Assembly: GCA_036961445.1 (NCBI GenBank)
Contig: JBALVO010000011.1
Span: 1 to 55,704 of the forward strand
Reading direction: 5' to 3'
DNA from: JBALVO01 sp036961445
GTDB lineage: Bacteria; Pseudomonadota; Gammaproteobacteria; Pseudomonadales; Halieaceae
DNA: 55,704 nucleotides
The notes under the pieces were generated by a model. The model did no database searches and was not told the origin of the DNA. It worked only from the letters and a program-made list of their open reading frames with translations. The stretch's first letter is position 1. Each line of letters begins with the position of its first letter. This document shows, one piece after another, positions 1 through 8,286 of this stretch. Position numbers and translations under genes: made by a program.

Positions 1-882
1 TATTTCACCACCTTGCTAACGGTGAGTCCCGCTGGCGATGAACTGACCCTGGATTTTGCCAAAACCCTGGTGCAGGCAGAGGGTCTGGGTCAGGACGCCA
101 CCCCCGACTACCTGTCTATCAGTTTTTCCTCAACTGACTATGTCGGCCACCTGTTCGGTTCCTCCAGCCTTGAAATGGAAGATAACCTGATTCGTCTGGA
201 CCGCACTCTGGCAGACCTGTTTAAGTTCATCGATAAGGAAGTAGGACTGCAACATACACTTATCGTACTGTCAGCCGACCACGGCGGCCCCGAGGCGCCG
301 GGTTATCTGCAGACACTTAACCAGGATGCCACTTATGTCGATCCTGAACTGTTCACCGCAGACGCGCTAAACACCAGACTAAAAAAGGTGCTGGGAATCG
401 ACGATGATCTGGTGCAAACCTATTTCCACCCCTATGTCTACCTGGACAGAGACAAGGTTGCAGCCACGGGACTTGACCTGGCGACGACGCAACGCGTATT
501 GGCTCAGGTATTGTTGCAGTCACCAACGGTTGCTTACGCATACCCAGCCAGCGACATTACCGCTGGCACTATGCAGGACAGCGCCATCGCCGCAATGGTG
601 ACGGCCAATCACCAGCCCAAGCGTTCCGGTGATGTTTATGTGGTTTTTCGTTCTCAGTCCTTTATCAACGACTTCGACGGGCTGGTCGTCGCCGCAACAC
701 ATGGCTCAGTCTGGCGCTACGATAGACATGTACCCGTCATCTTCGCCGGCAATGGCATTACAGCAAAAACGGTCACTCGCCCCATCACTCCTTATGATAT
801 TGCCACCACGCTAGCCAATAAACTGAACCTGGAAGCACCTTCGGGTGCTATTGGCGAACCGCTACCAGAAATCACTCGCTGA
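1..882 (+). CDS. PafA-like alkaline phosphatase / phosphodiesterase, C-terminal part (5' end outside window)
   Basis: The reading frame is open from the first base, so this is the 3' portion of a longer gene. It belongs to the type I phosphodiesterase/nucleotide pyrophosphatase fold, which hydrolyses phosphate esters with two metals, usually zinc. Metal-binding signatures are visible in order: a DxxxH pair in STDYVGHLFG, the ADHG motif in VLSADHGGPE, and a distal histidine in THGSVWRYDRHVP. That last arrangement resembles PafA phosphatases. The missing N-terminus would carry the nucleophile (Ser/Thr) and probably a signal peptide. The protein ends shortly after the last metal ligand, as expected, so the C-terminus is complete. 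It converges on the sulfurtransferase gene. Substrate (monoester, diester or phospholipid) cannot be decided from this part. Confidence 0.85.
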   Translation, partial: YFTTLLTVSPAGDELTLDFAKTLVQAEGLGQDATPDYLSISFSSTDYVGHLFGSSSLEMEDNLIRLDRTLADLFKFIDKEVGLQHTLIVLSADHGGPEAPGYLQTLNQDATYVDPELFTADALNTRLKKVLGIDDDLVQTYFHPYVYLDRDKVAATGLDLATTQRVLAQVLLQSPTVAYAYPASDITAGTMQDSAIAAMVTANHQPKRSGDVYVVFRSQSFINDFDGLVVAATHGSVWRYDRHVPVIFAGNGITAKTVTRPITPYDIATTLANKLNLEAPSGAIGEPLPEITR

Positions 883-956
883 TATGCCGCCAAGATGAGC
901 GTGATAAATCCTATGGCTAAACGGTTGTCGCTGAAACATGTAAACCCAGGGATAGA

Positions 957-1760
957 TCAAAGGTAGCTACACCAGTCGCTCCAGCTGCCTGGATACAGCG
1001 TTGCATCGTCCCTACCCAGCAGGGCCAGAGAAAACAGGTTAACGCAGGCGGTGACACCAGAGCCGCAATAGACCACCAACTGCTCGGCATCCAGGGCATC
1101 ACCCCAATGCTCTTTTTGGCCAAGCTCATCCAGGGTGGCACCATCAGCTGTTGTCACTCCCTGCCAGGGCTTGTTTATAGCCCCTGGAATATGTCCCGCC
1201 ACAGGGTCAATCGGCTCTTCCAAACCCTGATAGCGTCGTTCCTCTCTTGAATCTACCAGTAACGCGCCGCGTTCCTGCGCCACACGCAGGTCGTCGATAT
1301 CACAATAACCGGCGAACGACGGCGCACTAACGGTTGCACAGGGAATGGCCTGGGCTATGCTGCTGTCTGCTATACCACCGGCAGCCAGATATGCCTGATA
1401 ACCGCCATTAAGCAAGCGCGGCGGCTTAAAACCCAGGCTGCGCATCATCCACCAGAATCGGGCAGCGTAGGCCAGGCGAGAGTCATCGTACGCTATTGTT
1501 TGGGTTTGCGGACCAACACCATACCCAGCCAGAATCGAGGCAAATACCGCCGGATCTGGTAACGGGTGTCTGCCACCGTGCACAGCGACCGCAGCGCACA
1601 GATCACGATTCAAGTCCAGGTAATGAGCTCCTGGAATATGCCCTTGCCGGTATAAGCGCTCACCGTCGGTCGGATCGACCAGGGAAAACCGGCAATCGAA
1701 CACCACAGCGCTATCTCCTGTCAGCAGTTCGGTTGCGTCAAGCAGCATCTGGGTAGCCAT
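957..1760 (-). CDS. sseA: 3-mercaptopyruvate sulfurtransferase (two-domain rhodanese)
   Basis: A 267-residue tandem rhodanese-domain protein. The first, non-catalytic domain spans roughly residues 1-140 and contains HIPGAHYLDLN. The second spans about 155-265, with HIPGAINKPW and the active-site loop CGSGVTAC, whose Cys232 is the persulfide-carrying nucleophile. The CGSGVT loop is typical of mercaptopyruvate sulfurtransferases (SseA type), which transfer sulfur from 3-mercaptopyruvate to thiol acceptors. Thiosulfate sulfurtransferases usually have a CRxGx[RT] loop, but substrate remains an inference. I chose the ATG at 1760; a TTG 33 bases upstream is in frame but adds only a non-conserved leader. 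Confidence 0.88.
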   Translation of the reverse strand: MATQMLLDATELLTGDSAVVFDCRFSLVDPTDGERLYRQGHIPGAHYLDLNRDLCAAVAVHGGRHPLPDPAVFASILAGYGVGPQTQTIAYDDSRLAYAARFWWMMRSLGFKPPRLLNGGYQAYLAAGGIADSSIAQAIPCATVSAPSFAGYCDIDDLRVAQERGALLVDSREERRYQGLEEPIDPVAGHIPGAINKPWQGVTTADGATLDELGQKEHWGDALDAEQLVVYCGSGVTACVNLFSLALLGRDDATLYPGSWSDWCSYL

Positions 1761-1855
1761 GAGCGAATCTCTAATTTGACAAATAAAGGACAAAGAGTAG
1801 GCGAGTTCGGGAAAATTAACTAGAATTTGAGTTCAATAACGCGCGGGATGCCACA

Positions 1856-2359
1856 GTGGTTACCAGTACCCGAACAGCGTCGCGGCTAATGATCATCGCC
1901 CGACCCAACCAATCTGCCACCTGGCGCACCAACCAACTGGTGCTGCTGGCTGTAGCCGTGCCATCGCTGGCAATCGCCAGCGGTTTCGCCCTGCTGGGTG
2001 CCTGGCCAATATTACCCTTTGCTGGACTGGAACTGCTCGCTCTGGGCTCGGCTCTGTACTACGTCAACTGGAAGCTACAGTATCGCCACGTCATCACCGT
2101 TAGCAATGATAGCGTACGCATAGACAAAGGCTTCTACACGCCCAGGCAGAGCTGGCAATTTGCGCGCCATGGCACCGGTCTGGCTATAACCCCGGAGAAA
2201 CACCCCTGGGAGGGACCTGAATTGTCAGTGCACGACAGGAATGAGAGTGTGACACTTGGAGAGTTCCTCAGCAGGGAAGATGTGCTCAAGCTGATCGCCC
2301 TATTGCAGCAGGAAATCCGCGTGGGCACCCATAGCCAGCTAAGCCAGCGCAGCTTTTGA
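1856..2359 (+). CDS. DUF2244 family membrane protein
   Basis: A small protein with the DUF2244 pattern: an N-terminal RPNQSATWRTNQ motif, two closely spaced hydrophobic segments (about residues 27-47 and 51-68), then a soluble C-terminal domain of beta character. The family is common in proteobacteria, often near cytochrome oxidase genes, but has no established function. No oxidase genes are nearby here. The start is uncertain. The GTG at 1856 gives 167 residues; an ATG at 1889 gives 156 residues and begins immediately before the conserved RPNQS motif, so it may be the true start. Confidence 0.75.
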   Translation: MVTSTRTASRLMIIARPNQSATWRTNQLVLLAVAVPSLAIASGFALLGAWPILPFAGLELLALGSALYYVNWKLQYRHVITVSNDSVRIDKGFYTPRQSWQFARHGTGLAITPEKHPWEGPELSVHDRNESVTLGEFLSREDVLKLIALLQQEIRVGTHSQLSQRSF

Positions 2360-2423
2360 TCTACTCTGAACAGGTATACGCTGCAGACCACGCAGAGGCA
2401 GCGGATACTTATTCAGCGGCTCC

Positions 2424-3355
2424 CTAGATGTCGTCAAAATCACCATGGCGGCCTTTTCCCGCGGCGAAGCGACTGGCTCCGGTTATCGTTTCCAGGGAAT
2501 CTATCACTTCTACACCACGCTCATACTCGTTGGACAGTGCGCCCTGCAGCGTCATGCCCCATTGCTCATAGGCACTNNNNNNNNNNNNNNNNNNNNNNNN
2601 NNNNNNNNNNNNNNNNNNNNNNNNNNNNNNNNNNNNNNNNNNNNNNNNNNNNNNNNNNNNNNNNNNNNNNNNNNNNCATACTCGTTGGACAGTGCGCCCT
2701 GCAGCGTCATGCCCCATTGCTCATAGGCACTGAGGCGATCTGAGCGCAGACAATTTTGCGGGAAACGACGCAACTGACCGGCAAGCTCCAGCGCGGCTGG
2801 CAGCGCCTCACCATCGTCAACAATACGATTAGCCAGCCCCATCTCCAGTGCTTCCTGCGCCGCTACTGAACGGCCGGTGAGAATGAGATCCATGGCCCTG
2901 CTGTGGCCGATCAAACGGGGCAGGCGAATAGTCCCTCCGTCAATTAACGGCACTCCCCAGCGACGACAATAGACACCCATGATGGCACTGCGTTCTACAA
3001 TCCGCAGATCACACCACAGTGCCAGCTCCAACCCCCCCGCCACTGCATGGCCAGCGACTGCTGCGATCACCGGCTTACCCAACACCATACGCGAGGGTCC
3101 CATCGGGCCGTCTCCGTCAGGGTCCAGCTGGTTACTACCGGATTGTCCTGCCAGCGCTTTAAGATCTGCACCCGCACAGAATGTCCCATACTGGCCATAC
3201 AGGATCGCTACGTCGCTATCTGAATCATTATCAAACTGGCGAAACGCCTCCGCCAATGCCCTGGCAGTATCGCCGTCGACAGCATTGCGCACCTCAGGCC
3301 TGGTGATGCTCACAATGGTTATCCGATCCTGGGTCGTCACTTCTATTCGCGCCAT
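2424..3355 (-). CDS. Enoyl-CoA hydratase/isomerase (crotonase) family protein, interrupted by scaffold gap
   Basis: Crotonase-fold protein broken by the N run. If the 100 N and one of the two identical 55-base flanks are removed, the reading frame closes to 258 codons, the normal size of the family. Visible elements are the oxyanion-hole region GTFCAGADLKAL, GHAVAGGLELALWCDLRI (the first catalytic-type Glu is kept) and CRRWGVPLIDGG. In that last segment the second catalytic Glu of true hydratases is absent. The reaction may therefore be isomerisation, hydrolysis or another CoA-ester chemistry rather than standard 2-enoyl-CoA hydration. The ATG at 3355 has a purine-rich ribosome site (GGAGAGGG). 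It is divergent from the DUF3604 gene. Confidence 0.85.
2522..2731. repeat. Identical 55-base flanks of scaffold gap 1 (assembly overlap, not biological)
   Basis: Bases 2522-2576 and 2677-2731 are identical in direct orientation and sit at the two edges of the N run. Both encode the same crotonase segment. Removing one copy with the gap restores the frame, so this is an unmerged contig overlap. Confidence 0.93.
2577..2676. other. Scaffold gap of 100 N
   Basis: A run of exactly 100 unknown bases inside the crotonase gene. Its true length is probably zero, or rather minus 55, given the duplicated flanks. Confidence 0.97.
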
Positions 3356-3520
3356 ACCCTCTCCCCCTCACCGGTATCAAGTAAGCTTCAGCCTAGCACT
3401 TTAGCCGGTACAGGACACTTGAGTCATCAGGCAGCAATAGGCATCTCCACATTAGATCTAGACTGCTCTGCGCTCTCCTTCTATGATCCTCCCCTCATTA
3501 AAAAAACGAGATCGCACGGC

Positions 3521-5533
3521 ATGGTTAATGCGCGCACTGCAATGGTCGGTGGCTTGTCGATATTCCTGTGGGCCTGCTCTGGTTCAGACAACTCACTGGA
3601 CGCCATGCAATCTGACGACAATGTGGGCATTGCTGGCGCCGCGCGTCCCTCTGGAAATCTGTTGCCTATCAACGATGAGATCCTGCAGTTGCGACCGACT
3701 GCCAACCCGGATCGCAACGCGTACTTTGGCGACCTGCATGTACATACAGCTTACTCATTCGACGCCTACGTCTTCGGCACCACCAATACGCCGGATGACG
3801 CGTACCGCTACGCCAAGGGACAAGCACTGAGTCACCCCAGTGGCTATCAAGTGCAGCTGCAGCAACCACTGGATTTTTATGCCGTAACCGATCACGCCAT
3901 GCTATTGGGGTTAGTGAAAGAGGCCGCCAATACCGACACCGAATTCTCCCGCTATGAAGTCGCCAAACCCCTGCATAATATCAATGCTCCAGACAATATG
4001 ACGCAGCTGAGTCTGCGCACCCGCGCGAAGGCCTTTGCCGATTTTTTACCGGGCGCACTGAACGGCATAATAGATGGCAGTATCGATTCCCATATTGTTG
4101 AAGCCGTGACTAAATCCGCCTGGCAAGACACCATCCGAGCAGCAGAGCAAGCCTACATCCCGGGCAATTTCACCACCTTTGCCGCGTTCGAATACACCTC
4201 ATCTACCAATAAACGGGGCAACCTGCACCGCAATGTGATATTTCGTGACAGTGATCGCTTACCCGCGGTGCCCTTCTCGCGCTTTAACTCGCAAAACCCC
4301 GAAGGACTGTGGCGTTGGATGGACAAGCTGCGCGAGCAGGGCATAGAGAGCCTGGCAATACCCCATAACTCCAACGGTTCCAACGGACAGATGTTCAAAA
4401 TGAGTAACTGGGCGGGTGAACCTGTGGACAACGACTACAGCAACCAGCGCTTGCGTAACGAGCCTCTGGTGGAGATCACACAGGTGAAGGGCACTTCCGA
4501 CACGCACCCCCTGCTGTCAAAAAACGACGAGTGGGCGGACTTCGAGATCGCACCCTACCGGGTGGCAACCAAGCTATACAGCGAACCCGCCGGCGGCTAT
4601 GTGCGTGACGCCTACCTGCGCGGCCTGGATCTCGCTGCCGGCGGTGTTATTAACCCTTACAAATTCGGCCTGATAGGCTCCAGTGACACCCATACCGCAG
4701 CCATATCCCAGGATGAGGAAACGTTCTTTTCCAAGGCCGGGATGCTCGATGGAACGCCTGAATTGCGCGGTTCGATTCCGGCCTCATTTGTCTCTGGCAC
4801 TGTCATGAAATACCTCGCCCCGGGGCTGGTAAAACAGGTAGACGGTAAGGATTATCTCCAGGGCTCTTCATTTGAATACTGGTCTGCTTCAGGCTTGGCC
4901 GGGGTGTGGGCGGAGGAAAATACCCGTGACTCAATTTACCAGGCTTTTCGCCGCAAGGAGACCTTCGCCACCAGCGGTCCGCGCATTAAAGTACGTTTTT
5001 TTGCCGGCTACAATTTTTCGCATGACATGCTGGACAGCCCGCAACTGGTGACAACGTCTTACCGCACCGGCGTGGCCATGGGTAGCGACCTGGCTGCGGT
5101 AACAGGCCAGCAACCAGGCTTTCTGGTCTGGGCAACAGCCGATGCCAACGGTACCAATTTACAGCGCGTACAAGTTATCAAGGGACAGCTAAATAATGGC
5201 GAACATACCGAGCGTATTTACGATGTTGCGTGCTCGGATAACCTGCAGGTTGATCCGGCCACCGGGCGCTGCCCCGATAATGGTGCTCGAGTAGACCTCA
5301 CAGATTGTTCTATTACGGCGGGACTTGGCGCCAGCGAGCTCAAAACCTTGTGGCGCGACCCGGATTTCGATCCCACACAGGCGTCTTTTTATTATGTGCG
5401 CGTGCTGGAAAACCCCACCTGCCGCTGGTCTACCTGGGATGCGGTCAGGGCCGGAGTCGAACCGCGCACAGACTTAGCCAAAACCATCCAGGAACGGGCC
5501 TGGTCTTCACCGATCTGGTATCGCCCGGAGTGA
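3521..5533 (+). CDS. DUF3604 family exported lipoprotein (PHP-like metallohydrolase)
   Basis: A protein of about 670 residues. From the ATG at 3521 it begins with a hydrophobic leader ending in LWAC, a plausible lipobox with Cys19. It would then be lipid-anchored in the periplasm or outer membrane; the Trp at position -2 is unusual. The DUF3604 core follows, opening with YFGDLHVHTAYSFDA (His73, His75), which is the HxH metal motif of PHP-type phosphoesterases. Further motifs DHAMLLG, AIPHN and GSSDTH supply other likely metal ligands. The family has no firmly established substrate, although phosphoesterase activity is plausible. Upstream in-frame TTG codons exist but would bury the signal sequence. 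It precedes the nuclease gene by only 5 bases, so the two are probably one operon. Confidence 0.85.
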   Translation: MVNARTAMVGGLSIFLWACSGSDNSLDAMQSDDNVGIAGAARPSGNLLPINDEILQLRPTANPDRNAYFGDLHVHTAYSFDAYVFGTTNTPDDAYRYAKGQALSHPSGYQVQLQQPLDFYAVTDHAMLLGLVKEAANTDTEFSRYEVAKPLHNINAPDNMTQLSLRTRAKAFADFLPGALNGIIDGSIDSHIVEAVTKSAWQDTIRAAEQAYIPGNFTTFAAFEYTSSTNKRGNLHRNVIFRDSDRLPAVPFSRFNSQNPEGLWRWMDKLREQGIESLAIPHNSNGSNGQMFKMSNWAGEPVDNDYSNQRLRNEPLVEITQVKGTSDTHPLLSKNDEWADFEIAPYRVATKLYSEPAGGYVRDAYLRGLDLAAGGVINPYKFGLIGSSDTHTAAISQDEETFFSKAGMLDGTPELRGSIPASFVSGTVMKYLAPGLVKQVDGKDYLQGSSFEYWSASGLAGVWAEENTRDSIYQAFRRKETFATSGPRIKVRFFAGYNFSHDMLDSPQLVTTSYRTGVAMGSDLAAVTGQQPGFLVWATADANGTNLQRVQVIKGQLNNGEHTERIYDVACSDNLQVDPATGRCPDNGARVDLTDCSITAGLGASELKTLWRDPDFDPTQASFYYVRVLENPTCRWSTWDAVRAGVEPRTDLAKTIQERAWSSPIWYRPE

Positions 5534-5538
5534 GACGA

Positions 5539-6195
5539 ATGACCAAGCGACGCTCGCTACGTAATGTCTCACTCTTCCTAGTGGGCCTGAGTCTGCTGCA
5601 ATATGTCAGCCAGGGTGAGGTCAGCTGGCCGCTGGACGCATGGCAGGGCGTAACAAAATCTATCGGCGAGTATACCGGCCGACCGGATGCCGGCTGGCGT
5701 AAGGCCGCAGATGCGATTGAGGATCTAGGCGCCGCAAAAGACGGCAATCCTGTCCCGGGCTTCGACCTGAAGGGCCGCGTCGTGAGAGTAGCCGACGGCG
5801 ATACACTCTCGATCCTGACCACGTCCAATCAGCAGTACAAAATCAGGCTGCACGGGATTGACTCCCCAGAAAGGGATCAACCCTATGGCACAGCGGCGGG
5901 CGCCGTCTTGTCCCGGTTAGTTGCGGGTAAGAGCGTGGGCGTCGCTGTCATAGAGAAAGACCAATTCGGGCGCTTTGTAGGTACGGTCTACCTGGACGGT
6001 GGGAACGTTAATTTGGCGATGATAAAAGGTGGACATGCCTGGTGGTATCAGCGGCATGCCCAGTACAACAGACCCTATGGAGCCGCGCAGAAAGAGGCCA
6101 AAAATCAAAACCTGGGACTGTGGGCGCAATCGAATCCAGTGGCTCCCTGGGACTGGCGCAGACAAGCAAGATATACAGACAAGAGCAGGCACTGA
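5539..6195 (+). CDS. Thermonuclease (SNase-like) family protein with N-terminal membrane anchor or signal
   Basis: A 218-residue protein. An N-terminal basic-then-hydrophobic stretch (about residues 4-24) suggests export or anchoring. The staphylococcal-nuclease OB fold occupies about residues 78-205. The catalytic set of SNase is recognisable: Asp86/Asp88 in VADGDT, Arg103 and Glu111 in IRLHGIDSPE, and Arg145 in FGRFVG. All are intact, so it should be an active calcium-dependent nuclease. The ATG at 5539 follows the DUF3604 stop by 5 bases. The longer frame reaching back into the upstream gene has no coding character there. A long inverted repeat follows the gene. Confidence 0.88.
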   Translation: MTKRRSLRNVSLFLVGLSLLQYVSQGEVSWPLDAWQGVTKSIGEYTGRPDAGWRKAADAIEDLGAAKDGNPVPGFDLKGRVVRVADGDTLSILTTSNQQYKIRLHGIDSPERDQPYGTAAGAVLSRLVAGKSVGVAVIEKDQFGRFVGTVYLDGGNVNLAMIKGGHAWWYQRHAQYNRPYGAAQKEAKNQNLGLWAQSNPVAPWDWRRQARYTDKSRH

Positions 6196-6280
6196 ATAAA
6201 AACGCGGGTATGAAAAACCGCGGCACTTCGAGGGTCAGGCAATCAAGTTTCGCAAGCCGATAGTTTTGGTGACTGGCAAA

Positions 6281-6315
6281 GCACAGTTGACGCCCGGGGC
6301 GGACGTCAACTGTGC
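6281..6315. terminator. Inverted repeat between convergent genes, possible bidirectional terminator
   Basis: Perfect 12-base arms GCACAGTTGACG (6281-6292) and CGTCAACTGTGC (6304-6315) are separated by 11 bases. They lie between the nuclease gene (plus) and the zinc-ribbon gene (minus), which converge here. No clear T-tract follows on either strand, so intrinsic termination is plausible but unproven. Confidence 0.5.
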
Positions 6316-6336
6316 CATGAAATAGTCATTCGGTGG

Positions 6337-6902
6337 CTAAGGAGCAACGACTTCGCGCTTACCCTTGATCAGTCCGCGGAAAATATCCATCAGTGACTCG
6401 TGCTTAAAGTCAGCGAACTCCCCCGCATCCATGAACATGCCGTGNNNNNNNNNNNNNNNNNNNNNNNNNNNNNNNNNNNNNNNNNNNNNNNNNNNNNNNN
6501 NNNNNNNNNNNNNNNNNNNNNNNNNNNNNNNNNNNNNNNNNNNNTCAGTGACTCGTGCTTAAAGTCAGCGAACTCCCCCGCATCCATGAACATGCCGTGC
6601 TCAGGGCAAATCTCGTACCAGATATGCACCTGCTTGGGGTCTGCAACCTTTTCCATCTGTTTGGCGCAATGCGGACAATCGATGTCTACGCGACTATCCC
6701 ACTTCCACCCTTCAGCCGGATCCCCTGAGTCCAATGCTTCGCTGCCATGAATAACCTTGAGTTGGTGCGCCTCATCTGCATCAAACCAAAGCCCCTGGCA
6801 GTTAGAACAGCGATCGATTGTGATTTCATCGAGCGTGATCTCTTCCATGCCATGCTTGCACTTGGGACATTGCAAATTGTGCGCATCCTTGTTGTATTCC
6901 AT
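6337..6902 (-). CDS. TFIIB-type zinc-ribbon protein, interrupted by scaffold gap
   Basis: Once the gap and one 55-base flank are removed, the gene closes to 136 residues with a TAG stop at 6337. The N-terminal half is a zf-TFIIB zinc ribbon: CPKC (Cys12, Cys15) and CSNC (Cys32, Cys35), followed by GLWFDADE, the family signature. A second probable zinc site is formed by CPHC (Cys76, Cys79) and CPEH (Cys99, His102), followed by GMFMDAGEF. The two halves look like a diverged internal duplication. Function is unknown; such proteins are predicted to bind nucleic acid or protein. The ATG at 6902 has an AGAGGATG ribosome site. Confidence 0.82.
6390..6599. repeat. Identical 55-base flanks of scaffold gap 2 (assembly overlap, not biological)
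   Basis: Bases 6390-6444 and 6545-6599 are identical direct copies at the gap edges. The overlap length is the same as at gap 1, which points to a k-mer length of 55 in the assembler. Confidence 0.93.
6445..6544. other. Scaffold gap of 100 N
   Basis: A run of exactly 100 unknown bases inside the zinc-ribbon gene, with the same structure as the first gap. Confidence 0.97.
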
Positions 6903-7052
6903 GTGACATCCTCTTATCTTTTTAGGTTCGGCTGCGGTTATTATAGGCGTGCTGTTGCTAGTTTCCAGCTAAATGTTGCCGTGATGGCAGGTATGCTATC
7001 GCCGCTGGCACAAGCACTGTACCCTAAGACCGCTATAGAGTAGGAACAGATT

Positions 7053-7820
7053 ATGGCAACGTCAATATTATTCGACCTTTCCGGCAAGGTAGCCATTGTC
7101 ACTGGCGGTAATGGCGGCATTGGGCGAGGCATAGCGTTGGGCCTGGCCGCAGCAGGCGCCTCGGTAGCCATATTCGGTCGTAATGAGCAAAAAAACGCCA
7201 GTGTCCTTGCAGAGTTACAGTCTATAGGCGTGCCTGCCATGGCCGCCAAGGTTGATGTAACCGACCGCGATGGACTGGAGCCGGCGGTCCACGCCGTGAC
7301 GAGCACACTGGGGGATGTGGATATCCTGGTAAACAATGCCGGCATCGCGTCTTTAAGTGGCGGCATACTGCAGGAAACCGCCCAGGATTGGGATAACGTA
7401 ATCGAAACCCAGCTAAATTCGGTATTTCTTCTTTCCAAGATTGTTGGGCAGGGCATGGCCGAGCGAAAAAGCGGCAAGATCATTAATATCGGCAGCATGT
7501 ACTCCATCTTTGGCTCCGAGCTGGTCCCTTCTTACAGTGCGGCAAAAGGCGCCATCATCCAATTGAGTAAATCCATGGCTATAGAACTCGCACCGCACAA
7601 CATACAGGTCAACACAATCATACCGGGCTGGATTGAGACGGAAATGACCGCCGCCATTCGCCAATCACCGATGAGCGATGAAATCGTCGCGCGCACACCC
7701 GCGGGCAGGTGGGGCACAGCCGATGAATTCGCCGGGGCCGCAGTATTTCTCAGCTCCAGTGCCGCGGACTTCATCACCGGCGAGTCGCTGCGTGTTGATG
7801 GCGGGTACGCCATCAAATGA
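7053..7820 (+). CDS. Short-chain dehydrogenase/reductase (SDR), classical type
   Basis: A 255-residue NAD(P)-dependent oxidoreductase. It shows the cofactor motif TGGNGGIG near residue 18, NNAG in ILVNNAGIA, a catalytic Ser in NIGSMYS, the YxxxK pair in YSAAK, and PGWIETEM after the active site. The DGGYAIK C-terminus is usual for the family. It acts on an unidentified alcohol or ketone; similarity to gluconate 5-dehydrogenases or acyl-carrier-protein reductases cannot be separated by eye. The ATG at 7053 follows an AGGA ribosome site. Its stop overlaps the next start as ATGA, so it is translationally coupled to the DUF385 gene. Confidence 0.9.
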   Translation: MATSILFDLSGKVAIVTGGNGGIGRGIALGLAAAGASVAIFGRNEQKNASVLAELQSIGVPAMAAKVDVTDRDGLEPAVHAVTSTLGDVDILVNNAGIASLSGGILQETAQDWDNVIETQLNSVFLLSKIVGQGMAERKSGKIINIGSMYSIFGSELVPSYSAAKGAIIQLSKSMAIELAPHNIQVNTIIPGWIETEMTAAIRQSPMSDEIVARTPAGRWGTADEFAGAAVFLSSSAADFITGESLRVDGGYAIK

Positions 7821-8242
7821 ACCGGAAAAAACTGGAACGGGAATTTTTTCGCAAACTCAATAGCGTAGTTGAACCCGCCGTGCGCTGGGGTATCGGCTCG
7901 TCGCGCTTGTTCCCCAGCGGCCTCATCGTGCTTGAAACCACCGGCTTCAAAAGTGGCATAGTACGGCGCACACCGCTGGTTGCTGCACGATTGGGCAGCT
8001 ATGTGTTTATCAGTACGGTACGCGGCGAAAGTTCTTTCTGGGTCAAAAACCTGCGTAAGCAGCCCAACGTTAACTATTATTTGGGCGGTAAGTCCCGCCG
8101 CGCCAAGGCCTTTGTAATGATGCCGGGCAAACCTTACCGCAGGCCCACATCGTTGCCTGCAGCGATCAGCGCCATCACTGACTTTCTGGCTCCCTTCACC
8201 CAGAACGGCATGGCCTTTGCGGTACTTTCTACGAAGGACTGA
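7817..8242 (+). CDS. DUF385 / nitroreductase-family deazaflavin-dependent oxidoreductase-like protein
   Basis: A 141-residue split-barrel protein of the Ddn/DUF385 type. The family pattern is visible: LIVLETTGFKSG, then RRTPLVAARLGSYVFIS, then FWVKNLRKQPNV. Members in actinobacteria bind coenzyme F420 or FMN and reduce quinones or other electrophiles. Whether this bacterium makes F420 cannot be seen here, so the cofactor is open. The ATGA overlap with the SDR gene suggests a coupled redox pair. Confidence 0.8.
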   Translation: MNRKKLEREFFRKLNSVVEPAVRWGIGSSRLFPSGLIVLETTGFKSGIVRRTPLVAARLGSYVFISTVRGESSFWVKNLRKQPNVNYYLGGKSRRAKAFVMMPGKPYRRPTSLPAAISAITDFLAPFTQNGMAFAVLSTKD

Positions 8243-8286
8243 CTCTACAGCCGACAGCAAGAACGGAGCCACCCTGGAAGGTCCTG

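Noticed and set aside
2522..2731. Direct 55-base repeat as a biological repeat or slippage site
   Set aside because: The copies abut a run of exactly 100 N, the same length recurs at the second gap, and removing one copy restores the gene.
5305..5538. Longer start for the nuclease gene overlapping DUF3604
   Set aside because: The extra residues are an out-of-frame reading of the DUF3604 coding sequence, and the ATG at 5539 gives a proper leader.
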